A stretch of 64,000 bases of DNA from Bacteroidota bacterium (GCA_020161835.1 JAIUNL010000017.1:40947-104946); one strand, 5' to 3'. Shown: positions 44,301-52,184, counted from the first letter of the stretch. Notes: generated from the letters alone by a model not told the origin. Program-made: numbers and translations.

Positions 44301-45206
44301 TGTTGGTGAGGTTGACCAAACAATTCCACGCTCGGTTACAGTGGCATCATTACCAACACTGCTCACCCAGCCGTATGAAGTAAGGGTTGCACCAAGCGTT
44401 GCAGTTGTTGCAGAAATTAAACTGGCGACAGGGGAGGATAAAGCAGGTGACGCATTAACATTGGAATTGACAGCAGTTGCCCAGTCAGTAGAAACACGAA
44501 TACCGTCAATAAGTAAAGTTGAAGCAATTGCGCCACCACCCTGACGTAATAATACACCAGTTATTCCAGATGAAAGCAATTCAGATGTTAAAGGTGCAGT
44601 TGCGGTAGCCGCTGGCTCAATACTCGGAAAGGATCCTACCGGAAAAACAAACAATTCAGCAATATCATTCGACCCACCAGTAATCATTTTATATTTGACA
44701 ACAACCAGATAGTTGGTATTCAAAGAATATACTTCACTACCATAGGCCGGTGGAGCAGTTGCAGCTACCTGGATTCCCAAATTATAACCACCACCACTTG
44801 TCTTAATAAATACACGACCACCAAAACTTCCACCATTTATAAAGGAAAAGAAATAATCACCAGTTCCACTTGAAGTTGTATTGAGGATAAAGGAAGCATA
44901 AACAGTAGTGCCAACAGGCTGTGCCGGAGAAAGCAATCTCGAAATATCCTGTCCGGAATTTTTTAATAAAACTGCATTTCCTGTTCCAGAACCGGTAAAA
45001 CCAGTAAAAGAAATAAAACCACTTGAATCTGCTCTAGCGATTTTTATGGTATTAACTCCCGCACTTGCCTGGGTCCAGGCAGGGGAAGCTGCGGTGAGAG
45101 CAGTTCCACTCGCAGATGAAAAATCATCATTCAATAACAAAGTTTGCGAAAAACCGGTTAATGAAAATGTAAAAAGTGAAAGTAGGGATAGTATCAGATT
45201 TTTCAT
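38391..45206 (-). CDS. Large multidomain surface protein with lamin-tail-like and type IX sorting domains
   Basis: A 2271-residue secreted protein. A signal peptide (1-20, ending TGFSQ) is followed by a jelly-roll-like segment, fibronectin-III-like domains (about 250-480) and a long repeat unit. The unit (VRDGGG.ADFD...LPT.VDS...SDW) recurs near residues 1035 and 1430, with a more distant copy near 475. A lamin-tail-like domain lies at about 1700-1800 (GEIVINQISGN, FIELVNKTDKYYDL). The C-terminus carries NYPNPFNPETI and ends MVLLK, a type IX sorting domain. Its ATG overlaps the stop of the upstream gene (ATGA). It probably acts at the cell surface; the binding partner is unknown. Confidence 0.87.
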   Translation of the reverse strand: MKNLILSLLSLFTFSLTGFSQTLLLNDDFSSASGTALTAASPAWTQASAGVNTIKIARADSSGFISFTGFTGSGTGNAVLLKNSGQDISRLLSPAQPVGTTVYASFILNTTSSGTGDYFFSFINGGSFGGRVFIKTSGGGYNLGIQVAATAPPAYGSEVYSLNTNYLVVVKYKMITGGSNDIAELFVFPVGSFPSIEPAATATAPLTSELLSSGITGVLLRQGGGAIASTLLIDGIRVSTDWATAVNSNVNASPALSSPVASLISATTATLGATLTSYGWVSSVGNDATVTERGIVWSTSPTPTTANNKVSGGTGINFTVPVTGLPSGTKVYYRGYAINANGTSYTSADGVIFTEPADHVTGFGGTVISSSAVDLNWTPVSDAAGYLILSKVNTDPTGVPSDATSYSAGNTIGDATVRAVVVGGSSSSISITGLPTANLHFQIIPFGYDGSLASTYNYKTDGTIPVTVQSTILGTSDLVETSGFSYPSNVAYQDYQSTDISSSNSVDVFGLTLRDGGSGLDDPDANPTVLTGLSLSVSNPSILRQAALYDGTTELAEVTVSGSPIVFTGFTASAADGATLNLTLKVSYVTTVADNTQNQFTVVDVNSQAGGSGFAASDGSGAISSVTGDNNRIEVTATVLSIVSQPANNSNFYINTAWSPSIVLNSLDNNANLDTDFNSLVTATSNGSGLLSGNSVSASSGVITFSSLSNNTVESVQLSVSSPGLTSVLTNTFNVLAALQQIGNTDTFTNAPTTYDNGTYTYTLTVASVPLNTIAVGFGSTAPVYNGTAGQNSGKYLNFPFTSGRTGNLTIANINTSQYTNLNVTFGYYQASALSAAGVTTIEWSTDGVSYNSINLSSYLPSSSGWSTVSNVPLPSGAITSNLRLRFKVDYSTLTGAIRLDDIILKGSNPLAGEPTSASTDFSVTNLTNISLTANWVNGDGQKRMVIAKNNAPVDAFPVDGTPYTANTAFGSGSQIGSGNFVVYSGTGTSVGLTNLVQGENYQFAVVDYNGSGASSNYLTTSVLTGSQTTINSAFATSSDVIFVPSSESATISSVSNEVSPLTSTQGAQVLQFTVRDGGGSADFDVLPTKVDSVVFTHGTSNQVSDWRVRIKSADLFEGSTHLSSGLIDSAKITFAPVTPLSIADGTSKTFSVRVSLKSEGLSDNQELGFALLSQNISVLSDATSSGLTEITPFETASGNNIISVTASALAFTVEPGSLNKKGIVVSPSPEVRAIDANGNLDVDFTSAIVISSATTLDGSATTSVPATAGVSVFSNLVFSGTGSETVLNANSDGLTQATSSSINVYEVAAEPTVSASVLAFSTIGNQSFKMTFNKGNGTSRLVVARKNQVVNQAPADEQSYTGNSVFGTGTNLGEGNFILSSGSDTSFSVTGLEPDSTYYFEVFEFNGTGLTANYQGSGLTGSQQTLNVAFASLSDATVISETEAESISSIVNTAGPLSSEDGTRIFDLEIRDGGGEADFDSLPTVVDSIIVNASGYNQISDWTNAIQAVSLFDGEGNYLTDAVISSASLTFALPEQLVVPDNGSSILTFRLTLKSTGYSDNQSFGFTVSKSGLIVGESGTSSQTKNFSALTSNISNRVSVDATELHLANQPGATGIGHAISPALVLTATDIHGNLDQDYATTVSVSASTAFGGAAVTVSTPESGSASFPSLLFDAENPNVKLTFSSAGLTDAVSDSFLVYPKSIPAAGEIVINQISGNFNETGTRFIELVNKTDKYYDLSELKLEFYSTSGVSAEEPVVLNGILFPNRFWLLSNSAYVKTGISDSIKSDGNLAVAISSEAQIGLYNISGSSLLDGLGYGNVTVSVATEASAAVALPSGFTLSRTVAGNDTDQNSADFAVEADEVSSIRNSNSYFFGSGSTVANKTYDDIWFGGNATASTGFTVNTRLGLDSGIVSISDGTVLIQNLAIVVDRAGWLDNSVVRNLNGNGAYSLPVGSGTQSYKLVSEISQIPDAGTNLLGTFVTGDPGNAGLLPSGILSYWTGGNWAIETDGDNFTGTHDLTLDVSALSSYIIEGAVENYVILQRSASGSEWQLAGTSFIYSANKITAVGVTGFGEFTIGEIDPESVPVEFTGLTVIEDDMGARLSWSTLTEKNNQGFSIEKQVTGKNWEVIGSVSGKGTTTEKQDYQFIDKLADQACQYRLSQTDFSGKVTLLGTVSFEGIVRKFEVVGNYPNPFNPETIVLFRIPAEMKVKISVYNNLGQLVTVVKNEVMKAGSHEVKIKADNLASGVYFYEVLAGNVNRSVRKMVLLK

Positions 45207-46270
45207 GTCAGGAGTCCTTTAAATAACGATTGAGACAAACCAAAAGTATCAAAATAAATGGTACCAGAGGGGCTTGATTCGTCCTGTAGCGCTGAGGAAA
45301 TGGTTGAGAAAATGTAGTCAGTAGAATAAAACGAGGAAAATGTCTGAAGATAAGAGCAGAAAATCAAATTAAAATCAGCATTTCGATCATAAACAGATCC
45401 AACAGTCGGCGTCCACCCTGATGCGATGTGATTAATTTCAGGAACATAATTCAACCTGGACGGATTTAAAACCAGTCCGTTGATTCTGACAAGAGGTGTT
45501 ACAGAATAATTCCTTAAGAAAGAAAAGGAACCAGATAAAAATCCATCAAAGAGAAAATAAGGACCGGCACGTGTGTGACCCGTAACCGAAGTTGGTTCAG
45601 AAGAGCCAAGAAAATACAAATCAGAAGCAACCCAGCTCAACCCTACCTTTGTAAAGGAGATTTGAATTTCACTTCCAAGTATGACGTCCATGCGTGAAAG
45701 GGAGTTGTCATGAAAAAACACAGAAGTTACTTCAAGAGAAAACTGAAACGGAAAATCTGAGGGCAAATCACTTTTCGCCGAATGATTAAATTGAGAAGTG
45801 ACCGAAAAATCTGAACCCAGCTCAAATTCAGTTATTCCAAAACCAGCTGAGTTGGAATTTGTCAGGTCTGCAGGTTGTGAAGTTTCAATTGGTTGGGTAA
45901 ATGCGGAAGTAATTTCTTCAGGTTGTTCTTGCGGAGAAGTAATAACCCAATTCTCACGGGATTGCTCTTTTTTGTAAATCAGTTCCCCATCTGTAGCATA
46001 AAGAACGTTATCAACTTTAATAACAGGTGCAGAAAGAACCGGAACTACATCTAATTGAATTGAAACTGATACTGAAAAATTTTCGGTACTTAAAATATTC
46101 TGGGTGGCGATTTCAATAGCTTCTTCTTCCTGATTCAATGAAGGATCAGAAACATTGATGGATTGCGAGGGAATGACCAGAACCTGCTGAGCAAATCCAA
46201 CCTGAGAAAATACTGCAAGCACTGCCAGTGAAAGGCAGATTTTGAGCAGTTTTTGATTGGTTAATGACAT
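45203..46270 (-). CDS. Secreted protein of unknown function coupled to the 2271-residue surface protein
   Basis: I do not recognise this 355-residue protein. It has a signal peptide (about 1-28, ending VGFAQ), a Ser/Thr/Gln-rich middle region and no type IX sorting domain. The frame opens at 46384, but the ATG at 46270 gives a clean signal peptide, and a near-match -7 box (TATTTTTA) lies about 45 bases upstream. The stop overlaps the next start by ATGA, so it is made together with the large surface protein and may help its assembly or share its location. Confidence 0.65.
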   Translation of the reverse strand: MSLTNQKLLKICLSLAVLAVFSQVGFAQQVLVIPSQSINVSDPSLNQEEEAIEIATQNILSTENFSVSVSIQLDVVPVLSAPVIKVDNVLYATDGELIYKKEQSRENWVITSPQEQPEEITSAFTQPIETSQPADLTNSNSAGFGITEFELGSDFSVTSQFNHSAKSDLPSDFPFQFSLEVTSVFFHDNSLSRMDVILGSEIQISFTKVGLSWVASDLYFLGSSEPTSVTGHTRAGPYFLFDGFLSGSFSFLRNYSVTPLVRINGLVLNPSRLNYVPEINHIASGWTPTVGSVYDRNADFNLIFCSYLQTFSSFYSTDYIFSTISSALQDESSPSGTIYFDTFGLSQSLFKGLLT

Positions 46271-46390
46271 TGCACAGTTCCTAAAATAAAGAAAGCGTTT
46301 TTTCAGTTCTCGTAAAAATACAGGCCTGATATTCTTTAGGCAATAAGTTTTACATTTTTTTTGGGTGAATGTGTCGGTCGGCACAATGGA

Positions 46391-46432
46391 AGTTATAAGC
46401 TAATAGTGATAGGTGCTAAGTGGTAGGTGGCA
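46391..46432. repeat. Six-unit degenerate heptad array
   Basis: AGTTATA, AGCTAAT, AGTGATA, GGTGCTA, AGTGGTA and GGTGGCA run in register. The first unit equals the unit of the array at 17903. Confidence 0.7.
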
Positions 46433-46566
46433 AGCTTTTTATAACCAACCCCCGGTTTCATGGTCCCAATTCCTTGGGATGGTCTAGGCTTATCTTTAAA
46501 AAAGTAGTAAATCCCGTTTATTATTGAGGGGGACAACCGTTTATCAGGCCAAGGTTTGATGTTTTT

Positions 46567-46594
46567 CACTTACCACTGTCCACTTACCACTGTC
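46567..46594. repeat. Two exact copies of a 14-base (2 x 7) unit next to the lpd stop
   Basis: CACTTACCACTGTC is repeated twice without a gap and ends two bases before the stop codon of the dihydrolipoyl dehydrogenase gene. Confidence 0.8.
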
Positions 46595-46596
46595 TC

Positions 46597-48018
46597 TCAG
46601 CTTTTCGGATTCAGGATGTGGACAGCTTCACCTTTTGCGGCTTTGGCAGTTTCCATCATGATTTCACCCAGGGTCGGGTGAGGGTGAACTGTTAACTGGA
46701 TATCATCAAGGGTCGCACCCATTTCGATGGCGAGTGCAGCTTCCGAAATCATATCAGAGGCATTGGTTCCTACAATTTCAACTCCCAAAACCCGTTCAGT
46801 TTCTGCATCTGCTACAATTCTGGCAAAACCTTCAATATCTCCGGTCGATTTTGCTCTTCCAAGAGCTCCATAAGGAAACTTCCCTACTTTGATTTTTTTG
46901 CCCTGTTTTTTGGCTTCATCTTCTGTAAGTCCGGCAATTCCAACTTCAGGGTCACAGAAAATCACACCGGGGATTACCTGAATGTCTTTTGTGGAATATT
47001 TATGTCCGGCAATATTTTCGGCAGCAATTTCACCTTCTTTTGATGCTTTGTGCGCAAGCATTGGTTGACCAACTACATCGCCAATGGCGTAGATATTCGG
47101 AACGGAAGTTTGAAGTTTGTCATTCACTTCAATGAACCCGCGGTCGGTTAATTTGATACCGATGTTTTCGCCACCGAAACCTTTTGAGTTCGGGCGACGA
47201 CCAACTGCAACTGCAATCATCTCACCGGCAACAATCTGATCTTTACCACCAACTTCAAAAGTAAGTTCGGCTTCTTTTCCAACCTGTTTCCATGATTTTG
47301 CTTTTGCAGAAACGAAAATATCAGCTTTGTTCCGCTTCAGTTTACGCTCAACCAATTGGGCAACATCTTTTGATGTTCCAGGTAGAACCTGATCCATCAT
47401 TTCCACAACGGTTAGTTTGGTTCCAAGTTTGGCATAAACGGTTCCGAGTTCAAGTCCGATAACACCGCCACCAATCAAAACCAGTGATTTTGGAACTTCC
47501 TTCAGTTCTAGCAAATCTGTTGAATCTACAACAAATTTTTTATCAAAAGTAAAACCGGGAATCTGAACAGGTGAGGATCCGGTTGCGATAATGCAGTTTT
47601 TAAACTGAATGGTGAGTTTCTCGCCCGATTTTTCAACAAAGTCAGCAGTTGTCGAACTGGTCAGGGTTGCAGTTCCAAACCGGTGATCGACTCCGTTTCC
47701 TTTAAGTAACTGGGCAATTCCGCTGGTAAGAGAATCCACAATACCATTTTTCCACTCCTGGGTTTTTGCCCAGTCAAAAGTTGCACCCGAAACTTTGATT
47801 CCCATTTTCTCTGTGCCGGTCAGGGTTTTCTCGTAGGTCTTGGCCATCTGAATCAGAGATTTGGACGGGATACATCCCCAGTTGAGACAAACTCCGCCAA
47901 GTGCTTTGTCCTTATCAACAACCAGAGTTTTTATTCCGAGCTGACCGAGACGGATTGCTGCAACATAACCACCTGGACCGGCGCCAATAATCAAAGTATC
48001 ATAAGTTAAAACTGACAT
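46597..48018 (-). CDS. lpdA: Dihydrolipoyl dehydrogenase (E3)
   Basis: A 473-residue FAD-dependent disulfide oxidoreductase that reoxidises dihydrolipoyl groups with NAD. The FAD motif GAGPGGYVA is at 12-20, the redox disulfide C-L-N-W-G-C at Cys44 and Cys49, the second dinucleotide motif GGGVIGLELG near 185, and the C-terminal HPHPTLGE supplies the His-Glu pair. It follows the E2 gene on the same strand after 246 bases that contain a structured repeat, so it may have its own promoter. It should serve the adjacent branched-chain complex. Confidence 0.95.
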   Translation of the reverse strand: MSVLTYDTLIIGAGPGGYVAAIRLGQLGIKTLVVDKDKALGGVCLNWGCIPSKSLIQMAKTYEKTLTGTEKMGIKVSGATFDWAKTQEWKNGIVDSLTSGIAQLLKGNGVDHRFGTATLTSSTTADFVEKSGEKLTIQFKNCIIATGSSPVQIPGFTFDKKFVVDSTDLLELKEVPKSLVLIGGGVIGLELGTVYAKLGTKLTVVEMMDQVLPGTSKDVAQLVERKLKRNKADIFVSAKAKSWKQVGKEAELTFEVGGKDQIVAGEMIAVAVGRRPNSKGFGGENIGIKLTDRGFIEVNDKLQTSVPNIYAIGDVVGQPMLAHKASKEGEIAAENIAGHKYSTKDIQVIPGVIFCDPEVGIAGLTEDEAKKQGKKIKVGKFPYGALGRAKSTGDIEGFARIVADAETERVLGVEIVGTNASDMISEAALAIEMGATLDDIQLTVHPHPTLGEIMMETAKAAKGEAVHILNPKS

Positions 48019-48172
48019 GTTTGTAGAACCCTATATAATATAGTAGAGAAAAAAAATTGGAGATAAATTCCATTATTTAATTTGCTGTCACACTGAGTGA
48101 TTTTGTCACGGATTCCGGGACAAAATTTTATCGAAGTGTTGCCTTGAGAAAAGGAATAAAAGCCTACCAGTT

Positions 48173-48213
48173 CATCCTTCGATACATCCGTCTTTCGACG
48201 GATACTCAGGATG
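48173..48213. repeat. Nested hairpin repeat with constant flanks, copy 1
   Basis: Outer arms CATCCT (48173-48178) and AGGATG (48208-48213) enclose an inner 7-bp stem ATCCGTC/GACGGAT. The words TTCGATAC and ACTCAG are shared with copy 2 at 52081. It lies between the E2 and E3 genes. Confidence 0.7.
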
Positions 48214-48264
48214 ACAACAGGATTTCACCCCGTGATCCGTGACCAGTAATTTGTAACCAATTCC

Positions 48265-49845
48265 TCACCTTAAATTGACAAGCAACCATTCAGGTTGTGA
48301 GAGAAAACGGGTAAAATCATTTCCGCAACGAACTGCATCAGCGCCATCAACAACACGGTGATCACAGCTCCAGGAATGATACATCATCCATCTGATTTCC
48401 AGCTTTCCGTCAATTACTACCGGTCGTTGCTGAATTTTTCCCGGCGCCATAATGGCAACTTCCGGGAAATTGATAACAGGAGTTGCCATCAGACCGCCTA
48501 CAGCACCCACATTTGAAATCGTAAAGGTACTGTCACGTAATTCATCCGGGCGGATTTGTCCGGATTTGGTGCGGTCTGCCAAATCTTTAAGTTCTCTGGC
48601 AATCTCGAAAATGGATTTTTTATCCAGATCTTTTAACACGGCTACGATAAGTCCGTTAGGCGTATCCATCCCGATACCAATGTTGTAATACTTTTTCACC
48701 CGGATGACTTTTGCTGCTTCATCCAAAGTTGCATTACAAATCGGATTTCTTTTCAGGGATTCAACCAAAGCCTTCAACATAAAAGGCATGTAAGTAAGTT
48801 TCAAACCTTCTTTTTCTGCAAGTGGTTTCAGCTTTTCACGCATTTCAACCAAAGCCGTGACATCCACTTCATCCATGTAAGTGAAGTGCGGGGCCGTAAA
48901 AACAGACTGAACCATTTTGTCGGCAATTTTTTTACGGATGCCGGCAAACGGAATTTCTTCAATCAAACCTGAAACAGATTGAGATGAAACCGGTGGTTGA
49001 ATCGATTTAGGATTCGAAACGGCATGAACGGCAACAGCAGGTTTTTGAATTCCTGACTGAGCATTTTTCACATCCTCATCTGTGATCCGGCCATTTTTTC
49101 CGGAACCTGCAACCAAAGTCAGATCCACATTTAAATTTCTGGCCAATTTACGGGTTGCCGGAGTTGCCAGAACACTTCCACCATTTTTAACCGATGTTGT
49201 AACCGGAGAGGAAATGACTTTGGATTCAGGTTGACTTTCCTTCGCAGATGGTTTGCCATTTTTTACAGGTTCAGATAAAATCTGAATGGAAAGCAAAGGT
49301 TTATGCACTTCAATCAGAGTTCCAACCGGACCATAAAGACGGGTAACTTTTCCTTTTTTGGGCGATGGAATCACAACTGTTGCCTTATCAGTCATAACTT
49401 CAACCATCGGCTGATCTTCTACAATCAGATCACCTTCCTGAACGTACCATTTTACAATTTCACCTTCGGCAGTTCCTTCGCCAATATCTGGCAGAAGAAA
49501 TTCAAAGGATTCACTGTCTGATTCCGGTGATTTTTCGAAAAGCGGAGAAAACGATTCAAGTTCCATTTCAGCTTCAGAAACGGCTTCTGCATTTACTTCA
49601 GAATCCGCCAAATTAATTTCAAGCAAAGGAGAATGAACGGCTATGATATCGCCAATTTTGCCAAATAACCGGGAAACTTTTCCATTTTTGGGGGATGGAA
49701 TGACAACAGTTGCCTTATCAGTCATGACTTCTACCATGGGCTGATCTTCGGTGATGGAATCCCCTTCCTTCACATACCATTTCACGATCTCGCCTTCTGC
49801 GGTTCCTTCACCAATATCCGGAAGCAAAAACTGCCAGGATTTCAT
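48265..49845 (-). CDS. bkdB: Branched-chain 2-oxoacid dehydrogenase E2 with two lipoyl domains
   Basis: A 526-residue dihydrolipoyl acyltransferase. Two nearly identical lipoyl domains (VEVMTDKATVVIPSP in each, the Lys being lipoylated, near residues 45 and 160) are followed by a peripheral-subunit-binding domain (TPATRKLARN, about 235-270). The catalytic domain carries the DHRVVDGA active site near residue 498. It transfers the acyl group from E1 to CoA. I chose the ATG at 49845 because GGAG lies six bases upstream; an ATG at 49857 overlaps the E1 beta stop. The type is inferred from the E1 subunits. Confidence 0.9.
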   Translation of the reverse strand: MKSWQFLLPDIGEGTAEGEIVKWYVKEGDSITEDQPMVEVMTDKATVVIPSPKNGKVSRLFGKIGDIIAVHSPLLEINLADSEVNAEAVSEAEMELESFSPLFEKSPESDSESFEFLLPDIGEGTAEGEIVKWYVQEGDLIVEDQPMVEVMTDKATVVIPSPKKGKVTRLYGPVGTLIEVHKPLLSIQILSEPVKNGKPSAKESQPESKVISSPVTTSVKNGGSVLATPATRKLARNLNVDLTLVAGSGKNGRITDEDVKNAQSGIQKPAVAVHAVSNPKSIQPPVSSQSVSGLIEEIPFAGIRKKIADKMVQSVFTAPHFTYMDEVDVTALVEMREKLKPLAEKEGLKLTYMPFMLKALVESLKRNPICNATLDEAAKVIRVKKYYNIGIGMDTPNGLIVAVLKDLDKKSIFEIARELKDLADRTKSGQIRPDELRDSTFTISNVGAVGGLMATPVINFPEVAIMAPGKIQQRPVVIDGKLEIRWMMYHSWSCDHRVVDGADAVRCGNDFTRFLSQPEWLLVNLR

Positions 49846-49856
49846 GTTTTTCTCCA

Positions 49857-50831
49857 TCAGAATTCAAGTGTTTGTTTAATGGCCCAGAGAATCCTTTTCG
49901 GATTCGGGTAATATTCATAATCAAAGGAAAACGGGTAATGCGTATCCCAGCCGGTCATTCTTTGAATCGGGGCGTGGAGGTGAAGCATATTCCGTTCATG
50001 CAAAGTTGCAGAAAGTTCTGCACCAAATCCGGAGGTTCTGGGTGCTTCATGAACAATCACACAACGACCGGTTTTCTTGACGGAAGCATCCAGGGTTTCA
50101 ATATCGTAAGGAATTATCGTTCTCAAATCGATTACTTCAACTGAAATTCCTTCTTTTTCAGCAAGCTTTGCAGCATCCATATTCACATGATGGATTGCTC
50201 CCCAGCCAATTAAAGTAACCTGACTTCCCTCTTTTGCAATTCTCGCTTTTGAGATTGGAATTTCGTAATAATCAGTTGGTACATCAGCTTTTGATGACCG
50301 GTAGATTTTCTTCGGCTCGAAAAACAGAACCGGATTCTGGTCTTTTATTGACGCAAGCAACAATCCCTTTGCTTCGTACGGATCGGATGGAATAACTATT
50401 TTAATTCCGGGAGCATGTGTATAAAAACTTTCAGGTGACTGTGAATGGTACAAACCACCGTTGATACCACCTCCGTAAGGGGTTCTGATCACCATCGGCA
50501 CCGGCCACTGTCCGCCTGAACGGTAACGGGATTTTGCAATTTCATTGACAATCTGGTCAAAAGCCGGGTACATATAATCTGAAAACTGGATTTCAGCAAC
50601 GGGTTTTAACCCGTACAAAGCGAGGCCAAAAGCAAATCCGGCAATTCCCTGTTCACAAATCGGCGCATCGAAGCAACGTTCCGTTCCGTACTTTTCCTGA
50701 AGTCCTTTTGTTGCTCTGAAAACCCCGCCGTAATATCCGGAATCTTCACCGAATGCAACCACATCAGGGTCACGTTCAAACGAAAGATGAAGTGCATTAT
50801 TGATGGCTTCAATCATGTTCATAATTGGCAT
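49857..50831 (-). CDS. bkdA2: Branched-chain 2-oxoacid dehydrogenase E1 beta
   Basis: A 324-residue transketolase-like subunit. VAFGEDSGYYGGVF, CEQGIAGFAFG, EIQFSDYMYPAFDQIVNE, YHSQSPESF and EVIDLRTIIPYD follow the branched-chain E1 beta pattern rather than pyruvate E1 beta. It pairs with E1 alpha to form the thiamine-diphosphate site. The frame opens at 50849, overlapping E1 alpha. I prefer the ATG at 50831, just after the E1 alpha stop (TGATATG), although the Shine-Dalgarno is poor for both. Confidence 0.9.
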   Translation of the reverse strand: MPIMNMIEAINNALHLSFERDPDVVAFGEDSGYYGGVFRATKGLQEKYGTERCFDAPICEQGIAGFAFGLALYGLKPVAEIQFSDYMYPAFDQIVNEIAKSRYRSGGQWPVPMVIRTPYGGGINGGLYHSQSPESFYTHAPGIKIVIPSDPYEAKGLLLASIKDQNPVLFFEPKKIYRSSKADVPTDYYEIPISKARIAKEGSQVTLIGWGAIHHVNMDAAKLAEKEGISVEVIDLRTIIPYDIETLDASVKKTGRCVIVHEAPRTSGFGAELSATLHERNMLHLHAPIQRMTGWDTHYPFSFDYEYYPNPKRILWAIKQTLEF

Positions 50832-50832
50832 A

Positions 50833-51939
50833 TCAGCGTTTCCCTTCATTTTTCAAAAAGGTGATCAACTGATTTTTCTGTTCCCTGAGGTTCCAGGGTA
50901 ATTCATCAAAAATATCTTCAAAAAGAGCATCCATTTCAGGTTTTGGCGTATTTTCAGCAACTTTTATGGCATCAAGCAGTTCTTTTTCACAGGCCTTTTC
51001 CCAATCCTGTTCTTCCTTCATTGACCAAAGTCCCTGATTTCCAAGAAATTTCCTGAGTCTGACAGCAGGTTCCTTCAATTTCCAGGGGCCGTCATCTTTT
51101 TCTTCACTTCTGTAGGCAGACGGATCGTCGGAAGTTGAATGTGAACTTAACCGGTAAGTCAAGGCCTCAATTAAGGTGGGTCCGTTGCCTTTTACAGCAC
51201 GTTCCCGGGCCTGACGAACAATGTCGATAACAGCGAATAAATCATTTCCATCCACACGAACGCCTTCAATTCCATATGCAACAGCTTTTACTGCAATATT
51301 TTCGGCAGCGGTCTGACGGTGAAACGGTGTTGAAATGGCCCAGCCATTATTCCGGCAAAAGAAAATGGCAGGTGCTTTATACACACCGGCAAAGTTTAAT
51401 CCGGCATGGAAATCACCTTCAGATGTGGTTCCTTCACCGAAGAAAGCAAGGGCTACGGAATCTTTCTTTTTGATTTTCATGGCATAAGCGGCACCGGCAC
51501 ATTGCGGAATCTGAGTTCCGAGCGGAGAAGAAATCGTAACCAGATTCAGGTTTCGGCTTCCCCAATGCATGGGCATTTGGCGGCCTTTGTTCAAGTCACC
51601 TGAATTGCCAAAAATCTGATTGATAAATTGCTGGAGGGTTAATCCTCTTACGAAGGCAGCACCGTGCTCCCGGTATTGCGGAAACATCCAATCCTGAGGT
51701 TTCAAGGCATAGGCTGTTCCCACGTGAGTGGCTTCTTCACCCTGAGTTGCCATATAAAAGGCAATTCTGCCCTGTCTCTGCATTTTAAACATCCGGGAAT
51801 CGATGACCCTGACTTTTAATATGGTTTTGAACAGATCGACGATATCTTCCTTTGGCATATCAGGAACTGATGCACCTTTCAGAAGTTCGCCGTTTTCATC
51901 AAGTATCTGGTGAACTGGCAGTTTTGGCGCTTTGGCCAT
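50833..51939 (-). CDS. bkdA1: Branched-chain 2-oxoacid dehydrogenase E1 alpha
   Basis: A 368-residue thiamine-diphosphate-binding subunit. RQGRIAFYMATQGEEA, YREHGA, RQMPMHWGS, TISSPLGTQIPQCAGAAYA and the GEGTTSEGDFHAGLN cofactor motif match branched-chain E1 alpha. It decarboxylates the 2-oxoacids of valine, leucine and isoleucine and acylates the lipoyl groups of E2. AGGAGA precedes the ATG. Order on the minus strand is E1 alpha, E1 beta, E2, E3, each close to the next, with lipoyl synthase upstream. Confidence 0.93.
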   Translation of the reverse strand: MAKAPKLPVHQILDENGELLKGASVPDMPKEDIVDLFKTILKVRVIDSRMFKMQRQGRIAFYMATQGEEATHVGTAYALKPQDWMFPQYREHGAAFVRGLTLQQFINQIFGNSGDLNKGRQMPMHWGSRNLNLVTISSPLGTQIPQCAGAAYAMKIKKKDSVALAFFGEGTTSEGDFHAGLNFAGVYKAPAIFFCRNNGWAISTPFHRQTAAENIAVKAVAYGIEGVRVDGNDLFAVIDIVRQARERAVKGNGPTLIEALTYRLSSHSTSDDPSAYRSEEKDDGPWKLKEPAVRLRKFLGNQGLWSMKEEQDWEKACEKELLDAIKVAENTPKPEMDALFEDIFDELPWNLREQKNQLITFLKNEGKR

Positions 51940-52080
51940 GGACTCTCTCCTGATTAACAGATTTATTGTGTGCGAAAATACAAGTCAGAGTTTAAAATGC
52001 AAAGAGTGTATTTGCATATTCAGGTACATTAATTTGGGTAATAAGTTAATGGCACTTTTCCGATTCTTTTGGGGCGCGGA

Positions 52081-52126
52081 ATTCTTCGATACACCAAATC
52101 CGTAAAACAGATTTGGCACTCAGAAT
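52081..52126. repeat. Nested hairpin repeat with constant flanks, copy 2
   Basis: Outer arms ATTCT and AGAAT enclose an inner 7-bp stem CCAAATC (52094-52100) / GATTTGG (52110-52116). Both stems differ from copy 1, but TTCGATAC and CACTCAG are kept at the same places. Confidence 0.65.
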
Positions 52127-52149
52127 GACAAATTTTTTAATCTTGTTTT

Positions 52150-52184
52150 ACCACTTATCACTTGTCTCTTGTCCCAAGTCACCT
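52150..52184. repeat. Heptad array running into the lipA stop codon
   Basis: ACCACTT, ATCACTT, GTCTCTT, GTCCCAA and GTCACCT are in register; the last unit contains the lipA stop (52179-52181). Confidence 0.7.

Larger units (their letters stand above)
46271..46596. other. 326-base gap with two heptad arrays
   Basis: No gene is seen. It holds the promoter region of the 355-residue secreted protein on its left side, a heptad array at 46391-46432, a small hairpin (TCCCAA at 46464-46469 with TTGGGA at 46474-46479) and a duplicated 14-base unit at 46567-46594. Confidence 0.6.
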
